This document shows positions 1-8,154 of a stretch of DNA of 64,000 nt, in pieces; the first letter of the stretch is position 1, and each line of letters begins with the position of its first letter. A model generated the notes under the pieces. It worked only from the letters and a program-made list of their open reading frames with translations. It had not been told where the DNA came from and did not search any database. The stretch comes from Parabacteroides sp. PM6-13. GTDB lineage: Bacteria > Bacteroidota > Bacteroidia > Bacteroidales > Tannerellaceae. Where the stretch lies: positions 62,001 through 126,000 of the forward strand of contig NZ_JARXWF010000009.1 of assembly GCF_029892605.1 (NCBI RefSeq), written 5' to 3'. Both the position numbers and the translations under genes were made by a program.

Positions 1-408
1 CATTATTATAGTAAGGAATTGATCGAGTCTTCCTTGGAAAAGGCAAACGTATTCAAATTGAACGATGAAGAATTGCTGTTGTTGCGTCCGATGTTCGCCC
101 TGGAGGGAAGCGACGACGAGGTGTGCGCCTGGTTTATGAAACGTTTCGATCTGCGTTACCTTATATTGACCGGCGGCAGTCAGTTCAGCACCATTTATTC
201 GACAACCGAAAAGTCGACTATCCCGACTCCACGTGTGACGGTGGCCGATACGGTCGGTGCAGGTGATTCTTTCTCGGGTGCTTTTATCTATTCTATCCTT
301 TCCGGTAAATCGCTGAGCGAATCGCATCAGAAAGCGGTAGAAATAGCCGCGTTTGTATGTACACAGCAGGGGGCCTGGCCGGCGTATGAGTTAATGGTTA
401 ATGGTTAA
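1..408 (+). CDS. PfkB-family carbohydrate kinase, C-terminal part
   Basis: Only the last 135 codons are present; the frame is open from base 1, so the gene starts outside the window. The sequence ADTVGAGDSFSGAF is the PfkB C-terminal signature, with GAGD forming the anion hole and the catalytic Asp; the preceding YLILTGG strand is also typical. Family members are cytoplasmic ATP-dependent kinases of sugars such as fructose. The sugar transporter at 1046 lies downstream on the same strand, which fits uptake and phosphorylation of a hexose, but a 640-base repeat-rich gap separates them. The exact substrate cannot be told from this fragment. Confidence 0.9.
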   Translation, partial: HYYSKELIESSLEKANVFKLNDEELLLLRPMFALEGSDDEVCAWFMKRFDLRYLILTGGSQFSTIYSTTEKSTIPTPRVTVADTVGAGDSFSGAFIYSILSGKSLSESHQKAVEIAAFVCTQQGAWPAYELMVNG

Positions 409-470
409 TTGTTAATTGTTAAGCGGTGGCTGGCGTTGATTTTCAAGTAGGAGGAAAGGGGAAGATTTGC

Positions 471-674
471 AGAAAGCCCGGAAGGGCTTCAACCTGGATA
501 ACCCCGTGCAAGCCGTCAGGCGCAGCTCGGGGTGGAGGTAAATCTATATAATGAGCTCCGTAGGAGGTCAACTGTTGAGCCCCTACGGAGCTCGTGTCTC
601 TGCGACAACCCACCCCGAGCTGCGCCTGACGGCTTGCACGGGGTTATCCAAGTATAAGTCCTTCCGGACTTCAG
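471..674. repeat. Long palindromic intergenic repeat R1, copy 1
   Basis: Two 38-base arms (496-533 and 612-649) are perfect reverse complements. Inside lies a second pair, GAGCTCCGTAGG at 553-564 and CCTACGGAGCTC at 582-593. Outside are short hairpins, AGCCCGGAAGGGCT on the left and AAGTCCTTCCGGACTT on the right. A diverged copy in the opposite orientation lies at 34450-34662. Short open frames inside are by-products of the palindrome, so I do not call genes here. The single strand could fold into a long cruciform or hairpin; function unknown. Confidence 0.85.
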
Positions 675-747
675 TATCTTCACATCTTCCAAAATTGGAA
701 GATGCAAGGAAAGGAGAAAGGTTGCGGGGATGCACGCCGCAGGCGTG

Positions 748-919
748 AGATTATGCATAACCGTATGCAAGCGTAGCGCAGCTTACGGTAGTGAATCATC
801 TATATAAAAAGCCCCGCATGGGGCGGGATTATGGCGGATCTCGCACCTGCGGCGCTTGACTGACAGGGAGTCGCTATACCGTAAGCTGCGCTACGCTTGC
901 ATACGGTTATGCATAATCT
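748..919. repeat. 44-base perfect inverted repeat around a GC hairpin
   Basis: The arms GAGATTATGCATAACCGTAT... (748-791) and their reverse complement (876-919) match perfectly over about 44 bases. The spacer contains a small hairpin, AGCCCCGCATGGGGC. It is unrelated in sequence to R1, next to it. The rest of 409-1045 holds nothing else I can support apart from the leader of the transporter gene. Confidence 0.8.
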
Positions 920-1045
920 CGCGCTGGCAGCGCGCTCCCCACCTTCCAATTTTCCCAAAATTTGAAGATCAGCGCAACCACTAACAGTTACGCTTAGCGA
1001 AATACAAAATAATTATGAATAAATGATACTTAAATAATTAAAACA

Positions 1046-2194
1046 ATGAAAGAAAAAAATATAGCTTTCAAGCTTGTCCCCCTTATGCTGGCATTCTTTG
1101 CCATGGGTTTTGTGGATCTGGTCGGCACGGCCACCAATTATGTGAAAGACGATCTGGGATTGTCGGATAGTATGGCCAATCTATTCCCGTCGATGGTTTT
1201 CTTCTGGTTCCTATTATGCTCGGTGCCAACCGGTATGTTGATGAACCGAATTGGACGCCGGAAGACGGTGTTATTGAGCCTGGCGGTCACGGCCGTTTCT
1301 CTGTTGATACCGATTGTGAATTACTCGTTTGTCGGTATGTTACTCTCTTTCTCCCTGTTGGGGATAGGGAATGCCATCATGCAAGTGTCGATCAATCCAT
1401 TGCTCTCGAATGTGGTGTCGGGAAAAGGATTGGCCAGTTCGCTTACTTTCGGCCAGTTCATCAAAGCCATCGCCTCGTTTATCACCCCGTTGATTGCCAG
1501 CTGGGGCGCGACGCAGTTCGACAATTGGCGCATTATGTTCCCCATTTTCATGGTGGTAGCCATGGCAGCTGTACTGTTTCTGGGCATGACCGCTATCCGG
1601 GAGGACGACGAGAAAAGCGAAGCCTCAACCTTCGGACAATGCTTTGCGCTCCTGGGCGATAAGATGATCCTATTGTCGTTCCTCGGTATTATGTGTCATG
1701 TCGGGATTGATGTCGGTACCAATGTGACTGCGCCGAAGCTGTTAATCGAACGGTTGGGTATGTCGTTGCACGATGCCGTGTATGCGACCAGTGTCTATTT
1801 CCTTTTCCGCACGATCGGTTGCTTTCTGGGCACTTTCATCCTGGCCAAATGTTCTTCGAAGCCCTTTTTCATCCTTAGCGCCCTCTCGATGGCGTTGGGA
1901 TTCGGCGGCTTATTTTTCCTGAACGATCTCTATGCGATCTATATCTGTATCGCATTGATCGGCTTCGGTAATTCCAATATCTTCCCGATCATTATGTCGC
2001 AGGCTCTATTGCGTATGCCGGATAAGAAGAATGAGGTGTCGGGGCTTATGATTATGGGATTGTTTGGCGGAACTCTCTTCCCCTTGGTAATGGGATTTGC
2101 TTCCGATGCGATGCACAGCCAGGCCGGTGCGTTGTTGGTGATGGCAATCGGGGTGGTCTATCTTATGCTGTTTGCTGCCCGCTTAAAGAAATAG
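1046..2194 (+). CDS. MFS sugar transporter (FucP/GlcP-like)
   Basis: A 382-residue hydrophobic protein with about 12 membrane segments. After the second segment it carries the MFS loop motif as GMLMNRIGRRKTVLL, with the conserved Gly and Arg/Lys residues. Length and layout fit the fucose-galactose-glucose/H+ symporter branch common in Bacteroidales; it would act in the inner membrane. The ATG at 1046 directly opens the first membrane helix. The upstream kinase fragment suggests a hexose substrate, which is inference. A strong terminator follows at 2234. Confidence 0.88.
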   Translation: MKEKNIAFKLVPLMLAFFAMGFVDLVGTATNYVKDDLGLSDSMANLFPSMVFFWFLLCSVPTGMLMNRIGRRKTVLLSLAVTAVSLLIPIVNYSFVGMLLSFSLLGIGNAIMQVSINPLLSNVVSGKGLASSLTFGQFIKAIASFITPLIASWGATQFDNWRIMFPIFMVVAMAAVLFLGMTAIREDDEKSEASTFGQCFALLGDKMILLSFLGIMCHVGIDVGTNVTAPKLLIERLGMSLHDAVYATSVYFLFRTIGCFLGTFILAKCSSKPFFILSALSMALGFGGLFFLNDLYAIYICIALIGFGNSNIFPIIMSQALLRMPDKKNEVSGLMIMGLFGGTLFPLVMGFASDAMHSQAGALLVMAIGVVYLMLFAARLKK

Positions 2195-2233
2195 TGTATG
2201 GATTGATCTTGTTCAGTCTTGATCAGTCTGTAA

Positions 2234-2274
2234 ACCCCGATAGTCTTTTTTTGAGATTATCGGGGTGTTTTTTA
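2234..2274 (+). terminator. Rho-independent terminator of the MFS gene
   Basis: CCCCGATAGTC and GATTATCGGGG pair around a T-rich loop and are followed by TGTTTTTT. It lies about 40 bases after the transporter stop codon. Confidence 0.85.
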
Positions 2275-2337
2275 TGCTTCAAAACATGTTTTGTGTTAAA
2301 TAATGCAAATATCGTGCATTTTATGTCGGAAAGTTAT

Positions 2338-2366
2338 GTTTTGTAGCATAAAATGCCTTATATTTG
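2338..2366 (+). promoter_or_regulatory. Bacteroidetes-type promoter, no gene behind it
   Basis: TATATTTG at 2359-2366 matches the -7 consensus TAnnTTTG exactly. A TTTTG about 17 bases upstream may be the -33 element, slightly closer than ideal. The predicted start is near 2373. No convincing protein gene follows on this strand, which is why I propose a small RNA. Confidence 0.55.
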
Positions 2367-2372
2367 CACTGT

Positions 2373-2477
2373 GTTTTTCATGGTATTAGATTTAAGGTTA
2401 ACAATGAAGATTGGGCTGTCGGGATGACAGTCTTTTCTGTTTTAAAGAGATTGGGGAAGGTTCTTCCCCTTTTTTTT
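2373..2477 (+). ncRNA. Candidate small RNA of about 105 nt
   Basis: The stretch starts just after a good -7 box and ends in a textbook terminator: GGGGAAGG, a short loop, TTCCCC and eight T (2453-2477). In the middle CTGTCGGGATGACAG folds into a 5-pair stem (2417-2431). A 78-codon frame overlaps it but runs through the terminator and resembles nothing, so I do not call it coding. The next gene is on the other strand, so this is not a leader. Existence is inferred from signals only. Confidence 0.45.
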
Positions 2478-2529
2478 ATGGCCAACCAACATTTTTGTAT
2501 TGCTTTACGCTGTGCTAAGCGAATCGAAG

Positions 2530-2682
2530 ATCGGCCTAAGCCAAACTTACATTTTGTCAAAAACGCCCGACTAATTTTTCAAAAACGTAGGGGTTTTTAA
2601 AATTAGTCGGGCGAGTAACACTTTTTAACGTATCATATTGTACGGCAAAGTGGCGATTTTGCTTACACTTTGCATTTTGGGA
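2530..2682 (+). repeat. Dispersed repeat R2, copy 1
   Basis: The block from ACATTTTGTCAAAA through AGTAACACTTTTTAACGTAT to TTACACTTTGCATTTTG recurs as a diverged reverse complement at 34730-34880. The best conserved core is the roughly 75 bases ending at the TTTGCATTTTG. It lies just beyond the 3' end of the GH51 gene. No coding potential is visible; it could be a small non-autonomous element or its remnant. Confidence 0.7.
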
Positions 2683-2711
2683 TTTTCACCAAAAAAGGGG
2701 GAAGTAAGCTA

Positions 2712-4280
2712 TTACTTTTTCACTTTCCCTTTGATCATTGTCACCGAGTGCGGGGCGAAGGAATAGGTAAATTTATCAGCTTTCGCTTTGATATCGCTTT
2801 TCTTCTTCGTTTCAACAAGCGTTTTTCCGAAGTCGTTCATCGATTTGATATCAGGACCGTTCACTTCGTACACTTCAAAAGCACCCTGGAAGCTGCCTTC
2901 CTGGCAAAGAACATCCGCTGAAATGGCCTTGTCTTTATGACGATTCACGACGCAGATCGTTATATCATCGCCATCGACCGCTGCCGACACATCGAGGTAA
3001 GGCACATTGGATTGTTGCGATGAGCGTTCGTTCATACCATTATCGAACTGCTGGGTATTATAGGTATCACAGCTTACCAATACATCCAGGGAGGTGCCTT
3101 TCATGTGGTTAGCAAAGAGTTGCAACGGATAATAAATCGTTTGCAGGAACATGCCCTCTTCGCTGGTGAAAATCGGTGCAATCACATTCACCAATTGTGC
3201 CATATTGGCCATTTTTACGATATCGGCATTGCGCACAAACACATTCAGGAAACCGGCTACCACCAGGGCGTCTTCCAGGTTGTAATGCTCTTCCAACGCG
3301 CGTTCGCCTACCGCGTCTTTGCCGGTGCGTGCTCTATACCATACATTGTATTCGTCCCAGGCGATGTAGATAGGTTTCGGACGGCTCATACGCTGTACCT
3401 GTTCGTAAATCATGCCACGAACCACCTGTGTGCGGCTGTCCATCACCATCGGGGTCGAGATGAAGTTATAATAGTTATCGTTCAGGTTGCCCACATACAT
3501 ATGCAGGGCGATATAATCAATCTGTTCGGCCAGTCCTTCCAGGATGGTGCGGTTCCAGTAGTCGGGATTGGCTTCACGTGAATAATGCGATGAACCGGCA
3601 GCAATCAGTTTGATATCCGGGGATACCAGCCTCATCAGCTTCGCTGCTTCGCGGGCTTTCTTCACATAGTCTTCTGCATTCAGATGTCCCATCTGCCACG
3701 GGCCATCCATCTCGTTGCCCAGTCCCCAATATTTGATGTTATGTGGTTCCGGATAGCCATGCTTTTTGCGCAGTTCCGAATAATACGAACCGCCATCGGC
3801 ATTGCAATATTCTACCCATCCTTGTGCCTCTTCGATGGTGCCGGTGCCCAGGTTGACAGCGAAATAGGGTTCCGTACCCACCTGTTTTGCCCAGGTTACA
3901 AATTCATTGGTACCAAATTTATTGGTCTCCAGGCGTTGCCAGGCGTAGTCCATACGAGGGATTCGTTCGGGACCTACCGCGTCTTGCCAATGGTAGTTAG
4001 ACACGAAGTTACCACCCGGATAACGTGTCAAGGGCACTTTCAACTCTTTCACCGCTTGCATGACATCTTTCCGAAAGCCATTCTCATCCGCGAGAGGCGA
4101 GCCTGGTTCGTAGATACCACCATAGACACAGCGACCTAAATGTTCCACAAAGTTACCATAGAGATTCGGATCGATTTCACCGATCGTACGGTCCACGTCA
4201 ATCTTGATTTTTGCCTGCTGTGCGGAAATTAAACCGGCTGACATCAGAAGTGCCAACGTAACAAATACTACTTTTTTCAT
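2712..4280 (-). CDS. GH51 alpha-L-arabinofuranosidase, secreted
   Basis: A 522-residue protein with a signal peptide of about 20 residues ending in ISA-QQ. The catalytic (beta/alpha)8 barrel contains WGLGNEMDGPW, with the acid/base Glu near 190, and IAWDEYNVWYR, with the nucleophile Glu near 310; a beta-sandwich C-terminal domain follows. The family releases terminal arabinose from arabinoxylan and arabinan; here it would act in the periplasm. The esterase gene upstream (4320-5483) is 39 bases away on the same strand, so the two probably share a transcript. Length and both catalytic motifs are normal for the family. Confidence 0.93.
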   Translation of the reverse strand: MKKVVFVTLALLMSAGLISAQQAKIKIDVDRTIGEIDPNLYGNFVEHLGRCVYGGIYEPGSPLADENGFRKDVMQAVKELKVPLTRYPGGNFVSNYHWQDAVGPERIPRMDYAWQRLETNKFGTNEFVTWAKQVGTEPYFAVNLGTGTIEEAQGWVEYCNADGGSYYSELRKKHGYPEPHNIKYWGLGNEMDGPWQMGHLNAEDYVKKAREAAKLMRLVSPDIKLIAAGSSHYSREANPDYWNRTILEGLAEQIDYIALHMYVGNLNDNYYNFISTPMVMDSRTQVVRGMIYEQVQRMSRPKPIYIAWDEYNVWYRARTGKDAVGERALEEHYNLEDALVVAGFLNVFVRNADIVKMANMAQLVNVIAPIFTSEEGMFLQTIYYPLQLFANHMKGTSLDVLVSCDTYNTQQFDNGMNERSSQQSNVPYLDVSAAVDGDDITICVVNRHKDKAISADVLCQEGSFQGAFEVYEVNGPDIKSMNDFGKTLVETKKKSDIKAKADKFTYSFAPHSVTMIKGKVKK

Positions 4281-4319
4281 AAGATACTTTATTTATTAAT
4301 GAATGAATGGATTCAGTCG

Positions 4320-5483
4320 TTATCGGAAGAGACGGGGTGCGAAGTCATGTAATGCCTTTCGCCATACCTGCCATTCGTGGACACCGGGAAAGGTTTTCAG
4401 CTCCACTTCTACCCCATGAGCACGAAGTGTCTCTACCGTTTTTATTGTGTATTTATACGAGCCATCCTGCTCTCCGTTAGAGATATAGAATAGATCGAGC
4501 TGTTTGTTGAAATGCGCCGGCTTCGAAAGTAATCCCGGTACCTGCGCCTCTATGTCAAAGATATCCTCCCCTTTCCCACGAAGGGCACTGGTGCTGAACA
4601 CACCAACATTAGCAAAGCTGTCCAGGTTGTTCAAGCCAACACGAAATGTAATGCCTCCGCCCATCGACAGCCCGGCCAGGGCACGATGCCTTCTGTCGGG
4701 TATCGCACGGTAATGCTTTTCAACAAAAGGGATAATGCTATGTAACAGGTCGCGAGCGAACATATCGAAAAAGGCATTGGTCGAAGGGGTGTTATAACCT
4801 TTCCCGATATCGGGCACCAGGTAATCGTCGGACATCACCACAATCATCGGAACGGCTTTTCCGTCGGCGATCAGGTTGTCCATAATTATATCTAATTTAC
4901 CGGCCGTGCTCCAGCTCGATTCGTTCTCGCCGGCACCATGCTGTATGTAGAGTACCGGATATTTTTTGTTCGGATCGGCATCGTATGCCGGAGGGGTATA
5001 AATATACAACTGCCGCCACTGGCCGGACTCGGCAGACAGATAGCGCGCACGGCGCACATCGCCATGGGGCACCTCTTTGATATGGTAGAAATCGACATTG
5101 GCCTCAGGCACTTCGATCGCGCTGATCCAACGTCCGGTGGTAAAAAAGGTGTCCGTGCCCGGATCGTTAAACGCCACCCCGTCGATCACAAACGAGTAGG
5201 CATGAAAACCGGAACGCAAAGGGGCTGTTGTGGCAGTCCATACGCCTTCCGCGTCGCGGGTCATATCATAATCCCGCCCAATGCGTACCTGCACCTTTTG
5301 TGCTTCAGGCGCTTTGATCCGGAAAACAGCACTGTTGTCGGAAAGGATACGGGGATATTTCGCCCCCCTGACATTTGTCTCCGAAGGGTTCCCGGGAAGC
5401 GTTTCCTCCTCTGCAAACCCGCCCTGTGCCATGACAAAGCAAGCTAACGACAAACAAAAAGAAATCAGTATGAATCGTTTCAT
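4320..5483 (-). CDS. CE1-like esterase with N-terminal Ig-like domain
   Basis: A 387-residue protein with a signal peptide (cut after FVMA-Q). Residues 40-130 look like an early-set/CBM48-type sandwich (VFRIKAPEAQKVQVRIG). From about 150 an alpha/beta-hydrolase of the esterase D / feruloyl esterase class follows, with YIQHGAGENESSW at the oxyanion region, nucleophile Ser273 in GLSMGGG and His369 in VHEWQVWR. Such enzymes remove ferulate or acetate from xylan side chains; which one cannot be read from sequence. It is paired with the GH51 gene and diverges from a close paralogue at 5754. Confidence 0.87.
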   Translation of the reverse strand: MKRFILISFCLSLACFVMAQGGFAEEETLPGNPSETNVRGAKYPRILSDNSAVFRIKAPEAQKVQVRIGRDYDMTRDAEGVWTATTAPLRSGFHAYSFVIDGVAFNDPGTDTFFTTGRWISAIEVPEANVDFYHIKEVPHGDVRRARYLSAESGQWRQLYIYTPPAYDADPNKKYPVLYIQHGAGENESSWSTAGKLDIIMDNLIADGKAVPMIVVMSDDYLVPDIGKGYNTPSTNAFFDMFARDLLHSIIPFVEKHYRAIPDRRHRALAGLSMGGGITFRVGLNNLDSFANVGVFSTSALRGKGEDIFDIEAQVPGLLSKPAHFNKQLDLFYISNGEQDGSYKYTIKTVETLRAHGVEVELKTFPGVHEWQVWRKALHDFAPRLFR

Positions 5484-5753
5484 AAAATAGATATTAGATA
5501 AATAAATTGTTGGTATATCAAAAACTTACGCACATGCGAAATCGCAAGCTAATGTAGAGAAAGAACAGAAGAGCATGGAGGACGATTCGACTTTATTGGT
5601 GGACGAAACGCTATCATCGCGAGCAAAAGCAAAAAATAGAAAAGTCCGCCAATTAGAAAGAATAACAATCCCCGAAGCCGGAAATAGCTCCTAAGTTTGT
5701 AAATGAGTAATTGTATCTTATAGAATTTACAACATAATCAAACAAATCACATC

Positions 5754-6908
5754 ATGAATCACACCACCAAATGCAGGATGCTTATAATGCTCCTATTCGT
5801 TGCCCTATCCAATGTCGCCTTCGGACAGAATCGGTTGCCGGGCATAGCGGCAGAGACCAATATCAACGCAGAATCCTATCCGAGAATCCTGCCCGATTTG
5901 CGGGTTATGTTCGGAGTGAAAGCCCCCGACGCGCAACGGGTGCAGCTCGACCTGGGGAAGAAATATGATATGCAAAAGGACGCTGATGGTTTTTGGACAT
6001 GCACGACCGATCCGCAGGTGCCGGGCTTTCATTATTATTTCCTGATCGTCGACGGTGTTAGCGTGTCTGATCCGGCCAGCGAATCGTTCTACGGATGCGG
6101 GAAGATGAGCAGCGCGATCGATGTGCCCGAAGCGGGATGCGACTTCTACGCCTTGCGGGATGTGCCCCACGGTGTCATACGCTCCACGAACTATTATTCG
6201 AATGAAACGGATAGCTGGCGCCCGATCAATATATACACCCCACCGGGTTATGGCAAAGAGAGTGGCCGGAAATACCCGGTGCTTTACATTCAACATGGCG
6301 GAGGCGAAGACCACCGGGGATGGGCCGTTCAGGGAAAAACAGCCACCATACTCGACAACCTCATTGCCGACGGGAAAGCGGAAAAGATGATTGTAGTGAT
6401 CGCCAACGGCAATGTCAGCCGGGGCGGAGGCGGATACAACAAAAAAGGCATGGAGCCTTTTATCCATGAGATGACAAAGAATATCATTCCTTACGTGGAA
6501 GCCAACTACCGGGTATTGACCGATCAGAAGAACCGTGCCATTGCCGGCTTGTCGATGGGTGGTGGGCAAGCATTCTACGCCGGATTACAGAACACCGACC
6601 TGTTTGGTTCCGTAGGTATTTTCAGCTCAGGCATATTCGGAGGCATTGCCCGGCAAGATACGCCGGCGTTCGATGCCGAAAAAGAGATCCCCGGTTTACT
6701 GACCAATTCGAAGCGGTTCAACGAGCAATTGCAATTGCTCTATATATCGGTAGGCGAACAGGATATGCGTATCGATGCCACCCGAAAACAGATCGGTCTG
6801 TTCAAAGAATATGGCTTGAACGTCACCTTCGAAACCTTCCCTGGCGACCACGAATGGCAGGTATGGCGTAAGTCATTGCATAGTATGGCTTCGAAGCTTT
6901 TCAAATAA
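5754..6908 (+). CDS. CE1-like esterase with N-terminal Ig-like domain
   Basis: Close paralogue of the divergent neighbour: 384 residues, signal peptide ending near AFG-Q, sandwich domain at 40-130, then the hydrolase with YIQHGGGEDHRGW, nucleophile Ser267 in GLSMGGGQ and His366 in DHEWQVWR. The ATG at 5754 sits just before the hydrophobic signal core. A possible -7 box TAAGTTTG lies at 5692-5699 without a clear -33. A bidirectional terminator follows. Likely periplasmic feruloyl or acetyl esterase acting on decorated xylan; specificity is inference. Confidence 0.87.
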   Translation: MNHTTKCRMLIMLLFVALSNVAFGQNRLPGIAAETNINAESYPRILPDLRVMFGVKAPDAQRVQLDLGKKYDMQKDADGFWTCTTDPQVPGFHYYFLIVDGVSVSDPASESFYGCGKMSSAIDVPEAGCDFYALRDVPHGVIRSTNYYSNETDSWRPINIYTPPGYGKESGRKYPVLYIQHGGGEDHRGWAVQGKTATILDNLIADGKAEKMIVVIANGNVSRGGGGYNKKGMEPFIHEMTKNIIPYVEANYRVLTDQKNRAIAGLSMGGGQAFYAGLQNTDLFGSVGIFSSGIFGGIARQDTPAFDAEKEIPGLLTNSKRFNEQLQLLYISVGEQDMRIDATRKQIGLFKEYGLNVTFETFPGDHEWQVWRKSLHSMASKLFK

Positions 6909-6924
6909 AAGTTTGATTGTCAAA

Positions 6925-6976
6925 AAAATAGTAAACCCGGCATACCTTCGTTTGAGGTATGCCGGGTTTACTATTT
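6925..6976. terminator. Bidirectional terminator between convergent esterases
   Basis: AAAATAGTAAACCCGGCATACC pairs with its complement around a short loop to give a stem of over 20 pairs, A-rich on one side and T-rich on the other. It lies between a rightward and a leftward gene, so it can end both transcripts. Confidence 0.88.
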
Positions 6977-7021
6977 TAATGGAATGGAATCAATACGTTG
7001 ATCCACTCTGAAAGGGCAGGG

Positions 7022-8143
7022 CTACTTAAACAGCTTTTGAGCTATCTCGTACAGGTATATACGGCAGTTCATCCAAGTGTGTCCGCCCGGGGTGTATTTC
7101 TTTTCGTAGGGGACACCCAGTTCGTCCATTTTAGCGGCAAAGCCAACGGCGCCTTCATACAGGAAGTCTTCCGTGCCACAACCCAGCCAAAGCAGTTTCA
7201 GGTTGGATTTCAACACATCAACTGAGGCATACGTGCCGTTTTTGAAGCTCTCATCCACGCGCTGTGCGTTGACAGCCGGAGCCATCGGGCAGATGTAATG
7301 GAACAATTCCGGATGGCCAAGACCCGCATTCAGCGTTTGAGAACCGCCACGAGAGAATCCCGCGATGGCACGGCTGTCGGCATCGGTGCGAACGCGGTAA
7401 TTTTTTTCCGTATAGGGGATAACCTCTTTGATAAGTTCGTCGGTGAAATCAACCGGATTACCTTCGATGTTTTTACCGGCATAGGTCATGCGTGGATTCG
7501 CATAAGGAATAACGATAATCATAGGCTCTGCCTTGCCCTGAGCGATTAGGTTGTCCAGAATGAAATTGACACGTCCCACCTTAAACCAGGTCTCGTGTGT
7601 GTCGGTCGCTCCATGTATCAGGTAAAGCACCGGATAGGTTTTACTTTTGTCATTCGGATCGTATCCGGGAGGGGTATAGACCACCAACGGACGGGTGTCG
7701 TTCAACGTTTTAGAGGTGTAGAACCGATAGGATATTTTTCCGTGAGGCACATCCAATACAGCATAAGTCGGCGGGGTATCGCCCTGCACATCCACCAGGC
7801 TGCCTTTGAATTTCTCGTTCGGGAAAATAAGGACATTGTTCGGGTCGTTTACCGTCACCTGGTCGATAATGAAGTTGTAAGGATATAAATCAGGAGCCAC
7901 AGGCGGTGTCGTAACGCTCCAGATGCCATTCTCATCCTTGGTCATCGGGAGATTTTCTTTCAGAAACTGCGCGCTGAGTTCTGCTTTTGTCGCTTCGGGC
8001 GCATTGTAACGGAAGGTGACCGTACGGTCTTTATGCACTTCAGGCGATACGATTTGGTATCTCATCATCTGTGCCTGAGCGTCCGCCGCGAAGAAAAACA
8101 GGCATGCCAGGCTGTATATCAATAGGAGATTTATTCTTTTCAT
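7022..8143 (-). CDS. CE1-like esterase, secreted
   Basis: A 373-residue protein with a signal peptide (cut near AQA-Q). An N-terminal sandwich domain (about 30-125) carries VTFRYNAPEATKAEL. The hydrolase domain has YLIHGATDTHETW, nucleophile Ser264 in GFSRGGSQ and His355 in GGHTWMNCR. GFSRGG and GHTWMN set this protein and its neighbour at 8155 apart from the GLSMGG / HEWQVWR pair at 4320 and 5754, so there are two sub-types. It lies 11 bases after the 8155-9294 gene in the same operon. Substrate inferred as an esterified plant xylan. Confidence 0.87.
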   Translation of the reverse strand: MKRINLLLIYSLACLFFFAADAQAQMMRYQIVSPEVHKDRTVTFRYNAPEATKAELSAQFLKENLPMTKDENGIWSVTTPPVAPDLYPYNFIIDQVTVNDPNNVLIFPNEKFKGSLVDVQGDTPPTYAVLDVPHGKISYRFYTSKTLNDTRPLVVYTPPGYDPNDKSKTYPVLYLIHGATDTHETWFKVGRVNFILDNLIAQGKAEPMIIVIPYANPRMTYAGKNIEGNPVDFTDELIKEVIPYTEKNYRVRTDADSRAIAGFSRGGSQTLNAGLGHPELFHYICPMAPAVNAQRVDESFKNGTYASVDVLKSNLKLLWLGCGTEDFLYEGAVGFAAKMDELGVPYEKKYTPGGHTWMNCRIYLYEIAQKLFK

Positions 8144-8154
8144 ACGTTCTATTT

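Noticed and set aside
551-770. Open frames inside the palindromic repeat
   Set aside because: They exist on both strands because the DNA is self-complementary; no start signals or similarity.
2364-2600. 78-codon open frame on the plus strand
   Set aside because: It runs through a perfect terminator and repeat R2 and resembles no protein; treated as a by-product around the small RNA.
5805-6569. 254-codon open frame opposite the esterase gene
   Set aside because: Antisense shadow of a GC-rich coding region; the sense gene has full motifs.
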